From Agrypnia vestita (taxonomy: Eukaryota > Arthropoda > Insecta > Trichoptera > Phryganeidae): a DNA stretch of 64,000 bases. The translations under genes were made by a program, and so were the position numbers. Location: NCBI GenBank assembly GCA_016648135.1, contig JADDOH010010973.1, forward strand, positions 46,214 through 110,213, given 5' to 3'. Shown piece by piece: positions 11,096 to 20,240 of this stretch; position 1 is the stretch's first letter; each line of letters starts with the position of its first letter. The notes beneath the pieces are model-generated. The model was not told where the DNA came from. It worked only from the letters and a program-made list of their open reading frames with translations, and did not search any database.

Positions 11096-11246
11096 TGGAG
11101 CCGCGCCGCAATGGATTTTGGAATGTTTGGAAATCCAACGTTCGGAGTGATGCCATCAAATCCACGCGGTTTTTCACACTCACGACGAGTTTAGAGTGAT
11201 GGAGTGGAGTGCTGTCAAATGGAGTGCCCGTGAATGGGGGCCTTAA

Positions 11247-12217
11247 GAATATCGGGACTACTAACTAGTTTATGTGCAATTTTAAATGAAATTACAGAAT
11301 CCGCTACATTTCTACGGAAAGTTTACATCTGTATATTAGATAACTTTTTAAAGCCTTCATTGCTAACATGAGATTCAAAAGAATAGAGGTTGAGGTATGA
11401 ATCTAAAATCTGAAGGATCTATATTAGACGCTTTTAGTTATGTTTTTGTGTACTGCGTATCCTGGGTTCCACACATATTTCAGAATATTGCAAACATACG
11501 AGAAATATAGTGTCTGGAAAGTGCTAACAAAGAGTGCCTGAGGAACTCCAGATGTGACAACAACAGTGTCGAATTTGAATCTAGCGACCACTTTTATTTG
11601 ACTAAAGTTGGAGACATAAGAAGAGACAAGAGACAATGATGAAGATTGTCATTTAGCAAGACTGAATGACCAACCTTGTCAAACACTTTACTGAAGTCAG
11701 TATTTATTGTGTACACTATGAAAATTATTTATTTATTCACCATGAAACCATGTTGGTTCGTATTCAGGCTTTGCTTAAGAGCAACATGCAATCTTAAGAG
11801 CAGTATGGTTATAGATTATTTTTTCTAAATTTTTGTTCAATATGTAAAGTTTAGAGATTTCGTAGTTCTTTAGTACGTAGTTTCTTACGTTTTTTTAGAA
11901 TTCTTGAAAATGGGAAATAAAAATGCGAATTTCTAAGTAATAGTGCTTTTTGGTTAAAAAACGATTATAAATTAAAGGGAGAGGTATGGCAAGATTGTGC
12001 GCACCTCGTTTAATGAATATGGAAGGTATTTAATTAGGACCGGCATCTTTGTGAATATATATATATCAATTTTTTAAGGTATTGTAAAGTATCATGGCCG
12101 CGGGAGGAATTAATAAAAACGCTGGAATTTACTAACTGATCTATTAAATACTGATTAATTAATTAATTAAACATACAAAGTCACTAAAAACTATTTGACT
12201 TAACGCTATTATTTAAA
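11247..12217. other. Region without a recognised gene
   Basis: AT-rich DNA with a short unrecognised minus-strand frame at 11636-11424 and a (TAAT)n-like run near 12150. No domain, RNA or terminal repeat recognised. Confidence 0.5.
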
Positions 12218-12660
12218 TGTAACTATTTCGTAAATTTATCACTCGTAAATAGACGCTTTATAATCTCTTTAACACTTTATTCACTATTCACTAGAACATT
12301 CCATCCAATTTCCGCACGTATTACTCGCTCCGGTTTATTTCGCTACGTAAGAACTTTTCGAATTACCGCTCGCTTGACCACCCTGCACTTCGCAGCTTGC
12401 GGCTGCCTTCACTTCTATTATCGCTGTCAAGCGTGCTAAAAACAACCCGTGCGCGGTCCTATTTATATTGGCTAATGCTGATATCGAGCTTTCTAGGCGT
12501 TCCTAGTGTTTACGAGAACTCGTGGCTTCTAGACTTTTATAGATATTTCTCGATGCTTCCCGAAAGCCGTAGATTACGCTAGGCCGTTCTGGAATCTTCG
12601 GTAGTGTTGTGATAATTTCAAACAACTGTCACTTGACATAAGTGCACAGTTGTTGACACA
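12218..12660 (-). mobile_element. Solo LTR (Gypsy-like), minus strand
   Basis: On the minus strand the block begins TGTGTCAACAAC (12660) and ends AATAGTTACA (12218), with a TATA box at 12467-12460 (TATAAATA) and an AATAAA signal in 'gtgaataaagtg' near 12280. This U3-R-U5 order, TG...CA ends and about 443-bp length fit an insect LTR. No PBS, polypurine tract or coding flanks it, so it is read as a solo LTR. I could not find a matching target duplication, so boundaries are approximate. The open frame on the plus strand at 12397 is incidental. Confidence 0.55.
12557..12599 (-). promoter_or_regulatory. Heat-shock element cluster in the LTR U3
   Basis: Two perfect heat-shock elements occur about 90-140 bp upstream of the LTR TATA box: TTCtgGAAtcTTC at 12587-12599 (three alternating nTTCn/nGAAn units) and TTCccGAA at 12557-12564. 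A further GAAcaTTC lies at 12295-12302, downstream of the TATA box. Heat-shock factor binds such alternating pentamers. Placement in U3 suggests stress-inducible transcription, but that is inference. Confidence 0.55.
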
Positions 12661-13116
12661 GCACTACACGCTGTCGGATGTTAAACACAAAAACAGTGAC
12701 TTTGTTCGACTTGTATTGTTTCTACAAATTTATGGTTTCGAAGTTTGCCTTGAGATAAGTGTATGCGGCCTTCCCAGATTATTAATCTTACCATCTCCTC
12801 TATTCCCAATATTCATGAACTTATCATGCAATTTTCCTCTCTGTTCAATATATGTCCATATTTCTCAGTCATTAATATTCTATTCTAAAATAATAATGGA
12901 TAAAAAGGCAAAGGTTTACTATATAAAAAAATTAATTAAATTTATCACTATTGTAATCATTGATATTTATTTTATATTTGAAAAAACTTCTTTGGAATAA
13001 TTCTCACTATAACTCATACATATCAAATAATGGTAATTTGCTTATGTTTTAAAATTTTGTTTATCTCGTAATAAAAAGTGTTGTTTTTCTTTCCTTTAAT
13101 GATACGAAATACAAAC
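12661..13116 (+). other. AT-rich stretch with an unrecognised open frame
   Basis: An open frame of 116 codons runs 12650-13000, overlapping the LTR edge. It is rich in Leu, Ile, Phe and Tyr as expected from AT-rich DNA, and I recognise no domain. 'ttctcactataac' at 12999-13011 resembles the inner repeat of the Penelope-like remnant at 5757. Confidence 0.3.
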
Positions 13117-13304
13117 GTAGCTTGTTGGTGTAATGGTCATGACGCTCGCCTAGCGAACTGATGGTCGGTGGTTCGAGCCCCATTACAGGACATCATCAAG
13201 TTAGCCCTATTCTCATAGCACAAGCGTTTAGCTTATTTTGAGAATAGTAAGAATATTGATGCGACACGCATTCCGTGTTTATATCTATATTTAAAAAAAA
13301 AAAA
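13117..13304 (+). mobile_element. tRNA-derived SINE, full-length reference copy
   Basis: The head gtagcttgttggtgtaatgg contains an A box (TGGTGTAATGG) and, 35 bp on, a B box (GGTTCGAGCCCC). The body reads cctattctcatagcacaagc, then tattttgagaatagtaagaa, then acacgcattccgtgtttata, ending in a run of A at 13292-13304. All nine family members share head, body and tail. It is the cleanest copy for deriving a consensus. Confidence 0.9.
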
Positions 13305-13728
13305 TCATCATAGTCATCTTCATTTCTTTGTCCAAGTTGGGTCGGGGGCCCGAAGACTCGACAAGGTGCTTTCATTTTCCTCGGTTTTGTGCTGCTTATG
13401 TATGTATTAACCAATCAGGAACCATTCTGTTTTCGTTCACTTTAAAAAAAAAAATTGTTGCTACTCCCAGATTAATCTAGGGTGACCTACCGACCACCTT
13501 ATTTCTATAATACGTGAAAAAATACATTACGTATATTTCCTTTAATAATTATGACAATACTTTAAAAATGGTCAAGAGTGGTGCTCATAACAAAAAAGCC
13601 TAAAATGCAAACGACTGTTATAATTTTTTGTGCCATCGAATAATGATTATCCACTTGTATTTCCTTTCAACATTTTTTATTTATTTATCATGCAAATAAT
13701 GACTTTTAATTATAATTTATTTAAACAG

Positions 13729-14040
13729 CAAACAAGCGGAATCATCGCGCTGATGTACGTGTTGATGCACTGAGTGGCCTATCGGGTGACGTCTTGTTCT
13801 CTGTACCACACGGGATGCGTCACACCGGATTCTGTGTTGAATCACCTGAGAAAATATGCAGAGAGGCATCAAACCTTTGGCAAACTTCGGCCATGGGTTC
13901 GTTAAGAATGTTTCAAGAACCACCGACGAAGGGTCACCAATCCTTTTTAAAGACCTCGTTCTTTACGTCCTTAACTGACCACAAACTGATATTTTCTTGT
14001 CTCACGCGCTCGAGGGAATGCGAGCTTTGTATTGTGAAAT
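13729..14040 (+). CDS. Candidate exon of an unrecognised host gene
   Basis: A block open for about 103 codons lies between a splice-acceptor-like 'atttatttaaacag' (ending 13728) and a donor-like 'aaatcg|gtaaga' (14041). The frame starts with NKRNHRADVRVDALSGLSGD, continues with VLFSVPHGMRHTGFCVESPE and later SAMGSLRMFQEPPTKGHQ. GC content is about half, against less than a third in the flanks, as expected of an exon in AT-rich DNA. Acceptor phase leaves two bases before the first full codon. I recognise no family. It could equally be a fragment of a mobile element's ORF or a chance frame. Confidence 0.35.
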
Positions 14041-14212
14041 CGGTAAGATTTATCATTTTTTTAATCTGACAAAGAGTTTTGGTTTGAGAATTTGAATTTG
14101 AAACACGAGAAAGCGGACCAAACAAAAACTGCAGCGTGTTTTGTCCCGTGGTGGTCCAAAAATGATTCTTTCTTCTTCCTTTTCTGATCACCTGGATCTT
14201 TTTCTGAACCAT

Positions 14213-15319
14213 CCTGTTTCGACCACCATAAAATGGTTACATGATTAAATTACGCATAATAAAATAATAAAGCCACAATCACACAAAGAGAAAACACGCG
14301 AGATACAATTACACAAATTTTAAATTTGACATTTATAGAAACCCGACCTGACCCAGTTAGTTTATTCCATGTATTTTTTTAGGAAAATAAAGTTTACCAT
14401 AAAAATTAAACACTATAAATTTAGAGAAAACGTGAACTTTTGTAACTTTTTACTAGTGTAATTTGTGCCATTAAATATATTCCTTTACAATTTCATCTTG
14501 AAAACGTTTTTAATTTTTTTTTCAAGAACATAATTGCGGATTTTCTCTCCAGGGTAAGACGATTATTAATCAAGATTCACACCTACTTTCCCATATAAAA
14601 AATAGCTTCATCTCTATGAGACATCTATAATATATCCGCCCATTTATTTTATTTCTAAACTTAGCCTAATTTTCAGCCAAAATATCACATAAGGTCGTTA
14701 GGCGTCTATAGAACTGTATCGAAATTCTCAAAACATTTATAAAAATGTATGTAAGCGCAAGAATATAAGAGTATTATATAAATATATAACTAGATAGATG
14801 ACTTGATTAAGGATAATATTCTTACGTTCTTCAACAAACATCTTGCACCTTGAAAATTAATATCCGGCATTTAATATAATAATAATTAATGAATTAAAAT
14901 CTGGATGTTTAGGCATGCAAGTTAGTCCTGTATCCTTTGCCTTGCGAATATAGCACTTATTCCGGTTCACAAAAGAATAAGTTTTGTTAATTTACTTATT
15001 TATCTACTTTATACTTGGCGTGATGAATTTTAATTGTGCATCATGCAAATGTCAAAGATATAATATTTGACCCTTGCATGCCCACAAGGTATGTGATTTG
15101 AAAAAAGATATTGAGTTCTGATACGACGCGTGGTACATTTAATTTTAAATAGTTATTATTTTACAACCTGCTGCTGCTTTTGAGAAACTTTAAAAAAATT
15201 CCTAAAAATACTGTTCTCATGTATGTACTGTAAATAAATAAAAATATGGACATCTTAGAGATTTTAGAAATAAATAATAATAAAATAAATAATAAAAATA
15301 TAATTAACATCCAGATACC
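14213..15319. other. AT-rich region without a gene
   Basis: No supported coding sequence, RNA or repeat. Confidence 0.5.
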
Positions 15320-15546
15320 GCCCATAACCTCCCCACTCCTATCCATTCTAACCGCGCCCCCAACCCCCACCACCATTACACCCACTCAATCCCTATAAAT
15401 TCTGTCTCGAATTAATTTTAATTTTTTATTTTTAATTTAGTTGTAAACGTGTTGTTATTGACAATGGGAGAAATCCCGAAAACGTTCTAACAATTCAAAA
15501 TAAATATAGTGGAATAAAACAGTGTTGTTTACCCTCATTTTTTTAA
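15320..15546 (+). mobile_element. Penelope-like pseudo-LTR remnant (type b), single arm
   Basis: A C-rich tract (15325-15385) leads into 15443-15546. These 104 bp are identical to 30571-30674. The core at 15458-15487 reads UUGACAA, extra U, stem GGGA/UCCC with loop GAAA, then GAAA, ACGU, UC. Compared with the hammerhead consensus CUGANGA the catalytic box has two changes (C3 to U and G8 to A), so it should be inactive. The minus-strand frame through the C-rich tract is not a gene. Identity with a copy 15 kb away indicates relatively recent activity. Confidence 0.6.
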
Positions 15547-16417
15547 ATATTAAAAATATCGATTTTCTTGAAGAATATTTTTTTATTATAGCAAATATAT
15601 GAATAAAAAATAGTGGAACTGGGATTTGAAAGCGTTGCGTTATAATTAGTCATCACCGGCAATATGCAGTACGTTTATAATATCGTATATACTATGCAAT
15701 ATTCAACAATACCCACTACACGCACCACTGATAGAGAAATATATAAATTGATTTTTTTTAATGCCACAACAGACCATGTGGTTCAATTATTGTAGCAAAT
15801 CATAAAAAACCCAAGCTTGAGTAAACCACATAGATGTATTGAGACTTCACTGCAATCGGATCTGGAATAAGAGACCAGTGCAACGTTGGATTTTTGTCAC
15901 AGAGGCATCATTAATAAATCAATATATTATGTATGTATGGAAATGGCGAACGCTACATTGTGTAAAGTAATCACTTAATATATTGATTGATTTATGATGT
16001 GAAATGATATTTCAGGCGTATTCTAGTGTTATGCTAAAAATTCGGAAAAATCTCATTACACACATAAAGGATATTACTAAAAATTAAAAAAAAATCATAA
16101 AATAGTTATCTCATTAGTGACATCTGTGGTTATTTAAGGGGAATGAAAAATATTTGGAAGCCGACTGCGCTAAGGATTGTTGCAACGCATACACGGAACA
16201 TGTGGAATAATTTAAATATATATAACTTCCAAAAATTTAATATACATGGTATTATATCATGTAAGCCCTATGAACACCCAAAGGCTTCCGTACCTACCGT
16301 ATCTGTGAGTTATCTATAATATATTGATTGATTAAGAGTATTTTTCTTATGAAAACAAAGTTTTAGTGTTTGCACGTAAATAAAACCTCTTTCGTGCCCA
16401 CATTCGTGCCCACATGG
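15547..16417. other. AT-rich region without a gene
   Basis: Only AT-rich unique sequence. 'tattgattgattta(a/t)' occurs twice (around 15980 and 16322) without further structure. Confidence 0.5.
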
Positions 16418-16555
16418 GCATAATCCACAAATTAAACAAAACAAAAAAATGTGTAAATTATCTTATGTTTTATCTTATGTTTTATTGTTAAATTAGTATT
16501 AAGTATCTTATTTGTAAACAAAGATTTTTAAATAAATAAAAAAAAAAAAAAAAAT
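16418..16555 (+). mobile_element. LINE-like 3' end, poly-A terminated (copy 1)
   Basis: About 135 bp from 'gcataatccacaaattaaac' to an A-rich tail recur at 43379-43504 with few differences (mainly a short duplication of 'ttatcttatgttt' here). Sequences upstream of the two copies are unrelated, so both look like independently 5'-truncated retrocopies sharing a 3' UTR. No coding part is present. Confidence 0.6.
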
Positions 16556-16735
16556 TTATAATATTAAATCTGAAACTGGTGCTTGATGAGGGTTTGGGTC
16601 ATCTGTTTGAAAATCTTACAGACATTCTGTGGTATCATTTATTCTGTGGCGAATTAACGTAACTCATTATTTAAGAAAGTAATTTTAATGTTTTAGTAAT
16701 ATTGTTTGGTATTTAAAAAAAATCTGATTTATATA

Positions 16736-17359
16736 TTAGGCCCTTACATATGAAATTGGCGTTTAGTATGGGAGGAATATAAAGCCGATTTTTTTTTATT
16801 ATAATATATTTATTTAATCAAAGTATGTACCATTGCTATCTATGCATTTTTGCATCTCATAGGTAGTTCATCGATCCCTTTACTAAAAAAACCATTCGGA
16901 CGGGAATCAATAAAATCTTTTAAGGCGGTTTGGACTGCCCCATCGGAGTTGAATTTTTTCCTTTGCAAGAAGTTATCCAAATTTCGAAAAAAATGGTAAT
17001 CTGTTGGGGCAAGGTCCGGAGAGTACGTTGGATGTCTTAGACATTCCAATGAAGCTCCTCTAATTTGGTAGCCGTCTGTTGTGCAGTGTGTGGTCTAGCG
17101 TTATCATGAAGCAGCAGTGGCCTAGAGCGATTAACCAGCCTCGGTTGTTTAGCAGATAGCTTTTCCATCATGGTTTGCAGTTGCTGACGCAAAGAAAAAA
17201 ACAATTGAGGAAAAAACAAATGAAATATAATTTTCAAAACACAAATACATGAGTAAATAGCTGTATAAATTTGGATTTGGAATTCCTAACCAAAGAGAAG
17301 ATATTTGAGATCAAATTTGCCAGTACGGCAAAACGCCAATTTCATATGTAAGGACCTAA
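16736..17359 (-). mobile_element. Mariner element, internally deleted and frameshifted
   Basis: Terminal inverted repeats TTAGG(C/T)CCTTACATATGAAAT at 16736 and its complement ending at 17359 continue for about 30 bp. Both are flanked by TA (16734-16735 and 17360-17361). The minus strand encodes the transposase C-terminal half in two frames: 17237-17037 with LLLHDNARPHTAQQ, and 17049-16840 with HPTYSPDLAPTDYHFFRNL. These hold the second and third catalytic Asp; allowing for one frameshift, their spacing fits D,D34D. The element is 624 bp, about half the usual 1.3 kb, and lacks the N-terminal DNA-binding domain and first Asp. It is inactive but retains both TIRs. Confidence 0.92.
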
Positions 17360-18081
17360 TATTATCTCAAGGTTCAATCCATTGCAAAGAGCAATGATAT
17401 GGATTCATACGGTTCAAACTTGTACAAATATTGTCATTATAACAGAGCCGTGTAACATATTTAATTAAAAATTTCAGATTATTGTTTACAGATACACAAG
17501 GGTCAGATAACTATAAAATTCTGTAATATATGACGTCGTCTGATATTTAAATACGTAAAACTACAGTTGATTTCAACATTTTATTATTGTTTGAGTTTAA
17601 TTAAGCACGTTTCAGTTTTCTGTCTTGCTCGCGCGTTCTTATTCGCAGATGAACGTGATAATTAAATATTATTATTTAAGTGATTTTAATGCGTATAGAA
17701 AATATTATGAGCGGGTAGATTTGATTACATTTCGACGATAAACAAGCATTAAGTATTGGGTGGCCAAATTATGTGTTGATGTGGATCGTATCTTTATTTC
17801 TTTAATTGAGATTTTATCTTTAGTACAGTTAGACCAAGAATTTTATAGCTGGCGATCATAAATAGTAAATTATTTTTTAAATGGCTGGGCACTGGAAGCT
17901 GACTTAAAAAATATTTTTTTCAACATAAATACATCGTTTTGTATATCTTGATTCACTGCTAATCTTTTTTATAATTATTATGTGTAACAGTGGCATACAC
18001 TCAGGTCATGCTGTTATCGACTATATACTAGTATATACCTACCAACTAACCATTATGTCGTTTCCCAGCAGGGGTAGACAG

Positions 18082-18311
18082 CAGGGGCGTGCAGTGGGAA
18101 CATTGTAGCATGACCTTTGCGTAATCAATTATTCGGAAAAAATCGGAATACAACATATATTTCGAAATATATCTATTACAATAGTTATCATAGCATTCAT
18201 ATTTTGATACATCATAAAAATCTGTAGCATAAATATTTGATTTTAATTTTTTTTTTTCAAAATATACGTTTACAAAAAAGTCATGCTTCATGTTCCTACT
18301 GCACGCGCCTG
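18082..18311. mobile_element. hAT-type MITE, 230 bp, with 8-bp target duplication
   Basis: Ends CAGGGGCGTGCAGTGGGAAC and the complement of CAGGCGCGTGCAGTAGGAAC are TIRs differing at two positions; weaker similarity extends to about 30 bp. The flanks gtagacag at 18074-18081 and 18312-18319 are an exact 8-bp target duplication, diagnostic of hAT elements. There is no transposase; the open frame across it (18396-18046) is incidental. It split a LINE fragment, so the empty-site sequence can be read directly. Confidence 0.9.
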
Positions 18312-18437
18312 GTAGACAGAAAGATTTGAACGCTACATTCGTCTTGTTTGGCATACCACTTTTACTTTTGCTACATTCATATATCTTCTCATGCATGCTC
18401 TATGGATGTTGAGGCTATCAACAGGGCTATCCTTCAA

Positions 18438-18697
18438 TATATCGTCAATGTATATATAATAAATCCTATGTGCCGTTTAGTACATTCTGAGATACTCGAA
18501 TCAATTTGTCAATTTATCATTTAAATAATGGACATATACTAAAAAAAATAGTGCCGTTCATCTGGAAGGTCTGCGTAGTAATTATTTTAATTTTTTTTTA
18601 TAAATCCAGTCTGTTCAATTATTTTTTAAAACAGTTTTCTCAGAATGTACTAATCGTCACAAAGGATTAATTATTTATACAGTGACGATACGTAGTA
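18438..18697. mobile_element. Inverted-repeat MITE nested in the LINE fragment
   Basis: Arms of about 50 bp at 18438-18492 and 18642-18697 are complementary with mismatches. Shared blocks are 'atcgtca(a/c)tgtata', 'aatcct(a/t)tgtg(c/a)cg' and 'ttagtacattctgaga'. The centre is AT-rich and non-coding. It interrupts the same LINE as the hAT MITE. I could not find a clear target duplication, so the superfamily is open. Confidence 0.65.
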
Positions 18698-18876
18698 TCG
18701 GATGGCGCCAGGTCTTTCGCGGACGCCCTCTGTTCTTGCTTCTTTCGACACTCACCACATATATTTTATTAACAATTCTCGCTCATACGTTCCACAAGAC
18801 CAAACCATCCTTTCCTTTCTTCCTTTACTCTACCTGTAAATATTCAGTTCAGTGAGACTCTCTTAAGAGAAATAAA

Positions 18877-19385
18877 TTTAATGCGCGCAAATAAATAAAT
18901 GGGAGAAGTATTGATTTGATGTTATATACAGAAGCAGTCAAAAATAACGAAAGCCTTAAAACTCTAGTAGTGGCCACATTTAATGCGCGCAAATAAATAA
19001 ATAGAAGAAGTATTGATTTGATGTTATATACAGAAGCAGTCAAAAATAACGAAAGCCTTAAAACTCTAGTAGTGGCCACATTTAATGCGCGCAAATAAAT
19101 AAATAGAAGAAGTATTGATTTGATGTTATATACAGAAGCAGTCAAAAATAACGAAAGCCTTAAAACTCTAGTAGTGGCCACATTTAATGCGCGCAAATAA
19201 ATAAATAGAAGAAGTATTGATTTGATGTTATATACAGAAGCAGTCAAAAATAACGAAAGCCTTAAAACTCTAGTAGTGGCCACATTTAATGCGCGCAAAT
19301 AAATAAATAGAAGAAGTATTGATTTGATGTTATATACAGAAGCAGTCAAAAATAACGAAAGCCTTAAAACTCTAGTAGTGGCCAC
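18877..19385. repeat. 102-bp minisatellite, five units
   Basis: Units begin at 18877, 18979, 19081, 19183 and 19285 with 'tttaatgcgcgcaaataaat' and end in 'ctctagtagtggccac'. Copies 2-5 appear identical; copy 1 differs in 'aatgggagaag' versus 'aatagaagaag'. Because 102 is divisible by three, a 178-codon minus-strand frame with 34-residue repeats stays open across it (19385-18849), but this is an arithmetic consequence and not evidence of a protein. The near-identity points to recent unequal exchange or replication slippage. Confidence 0.95.
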
Positions 19386-19679
19386 GGAATACGAGTAAAT
19401 TTTTTTTTTTTTTCAAAGACATAAATAATAAATATATTTCCCCCAGAACCTTTACTAATGCAACGCTTTTTTGCTTGTATACACTGCACGCCACTGATAT
19501 GTATTAATTTCACATTTGTTTTTGGGTTCAATGTAAACATAGTAAAGATAGTATAGTGTAGATCGAAACCAGTAAAGTAGTTACTATAGAATAAGTTGAA
19601 ACTGCTTGTATTCCATCAAGTTGCATGCAGTTCGTACATTTCGATTACAGTAGAAATTAAAATAAACAATTTAATATAG

Positions 19680-20240
19680 GGCTTTATTTATTTATTTATT
19701 TATTTCAACGGTTACAAAACCTATTACAGTAATTTGATGTTGCACTAATTACCTTATTATATAAAATGAGAGAGTTAGTAAAAGTAAGTATAAGATAATA
19801 AAGATAAAATATGTAAAATACAGAGTTAATATAAAATAATGTAATAATGTCAAAAGTAAGTATACAAAAACAGAGATAAAAAAATAATAATAATTACAGA
19901 GTAAATATACGATAACAAAAGTATTAAGAAGAAGCAATATATATTCAATAGTATGAAAAAGTTAACAAACGTGAAATAATTACAATTTATGAAATTATGT
20001 AGCAACAGAGTTACTACATAATTTCATTTAAATTTACAACAATGTCCTTTGCTGGAGATATTGTTAATGTGACTTATATAGTTTAATTTTGAATCTATTG
20101 TGATTCCCAAATCATTGACCTTATATACTTTAATTTTGAATCTATTGTGATTCTCAAATCATTGACCTCATATTTTAGGTTGCTTAGTCGAGAGGGTAGT
20201 CAGGTACGTAGATATACAACGTGACCGTTAATGCCATCAG
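19680..20240 (-). mobile_element. LINE fragment with 55-bp internal tandem duplication
   Basis: Minus-strand residues around 20170-20090 read VNDLRITIDSKL twice, a decayed form of the 'V-x-DLG(V/I)..DSKLTF' motif of Jockey/CR1 reverse transcriptases. The motif lies in a 55-bp tandem duplication (about 20075-20122 and 20128-20176). Toward 19680 the sequence becomes AT-rich and reaches (ttta)n at 19684-19705, which could be the 3' tail. Strongly decayed. Confidence 0.5.

Larger units (their letters stand above)
8134..11243. mobile_element. PIF/Harbinger-like DNA transposon with MADF ORF
   Basis: The left end AGGCCCCCATTCACGGGCAC is the inverted complement of the right end at 11224-11243; similarity continues for more than 40 bp (…ACTCCATTTG(G/A)CAGCACTCCAC). 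Both ends are flanked by TAA (8131-8133 and 11244-11246), the 3-bp TWA target duplication of PIF/Harbinger elements. The interior encodes a MADF-domain fragment on the minus strand (10942-10775), the usual second protein of insect Harbingers. I see no DDE nuclease ORF, so this 3.1-kb copy would be non-autonomous. It seems to contain a later Pao-like LTR (9903-10632). Elements with two independent insertions sharing ends are a less likely alternative. Confidence 0.7.
18030..18830 (-). mobile_element. RTE-like LINE C-terminal/3' fragment with two nested insertions
   Basis: Three blocks match the element at 62335-63008 in order: 18030-18081 ('aaccat..tgtcgtttccc..caggggtaga'), 18312-18440 ('ataccacttttacttttgct', 'acattcatatatcttctcat') and about 18700-18830 ('gccaggtctttcgcggacgc', 'cgttccacaagaccaaacca'). 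They encode the Cys-rich C-terminal tail of the reverse transcriptase. The gaps are filled by a hAT-type MITE (18082-18311) and a second inverted-repeat element (about 18438-18697). A residual ACTAACC tail is seen at 18044. Confidence 0.8.

Noticed and set aside
16840..17237. Functional mariner transposase
   Set aside because: Two frames, missing N-terminal half and first catalytic Asp; internally deleted copy.
18849..19385. 178-codon minus-strand ORF with 34-residue repeats
   Set aside because: It simply reads a 102-bp minisatellite whose unit is divisible by three; the residues are unlike any repeat protein I know and no start context or flanking exon is visible.
18877..19385. CRISPR-like array
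   Set aside because: Units are directly adjacent with no spacers, and the DNA is eukaryotic.
19480..19500. 'cactgcacgccactg' as a second hAT right end
   Set aside because: Resembles the TIR at 18082, but no matching left end or 8-bp duplication could be found.
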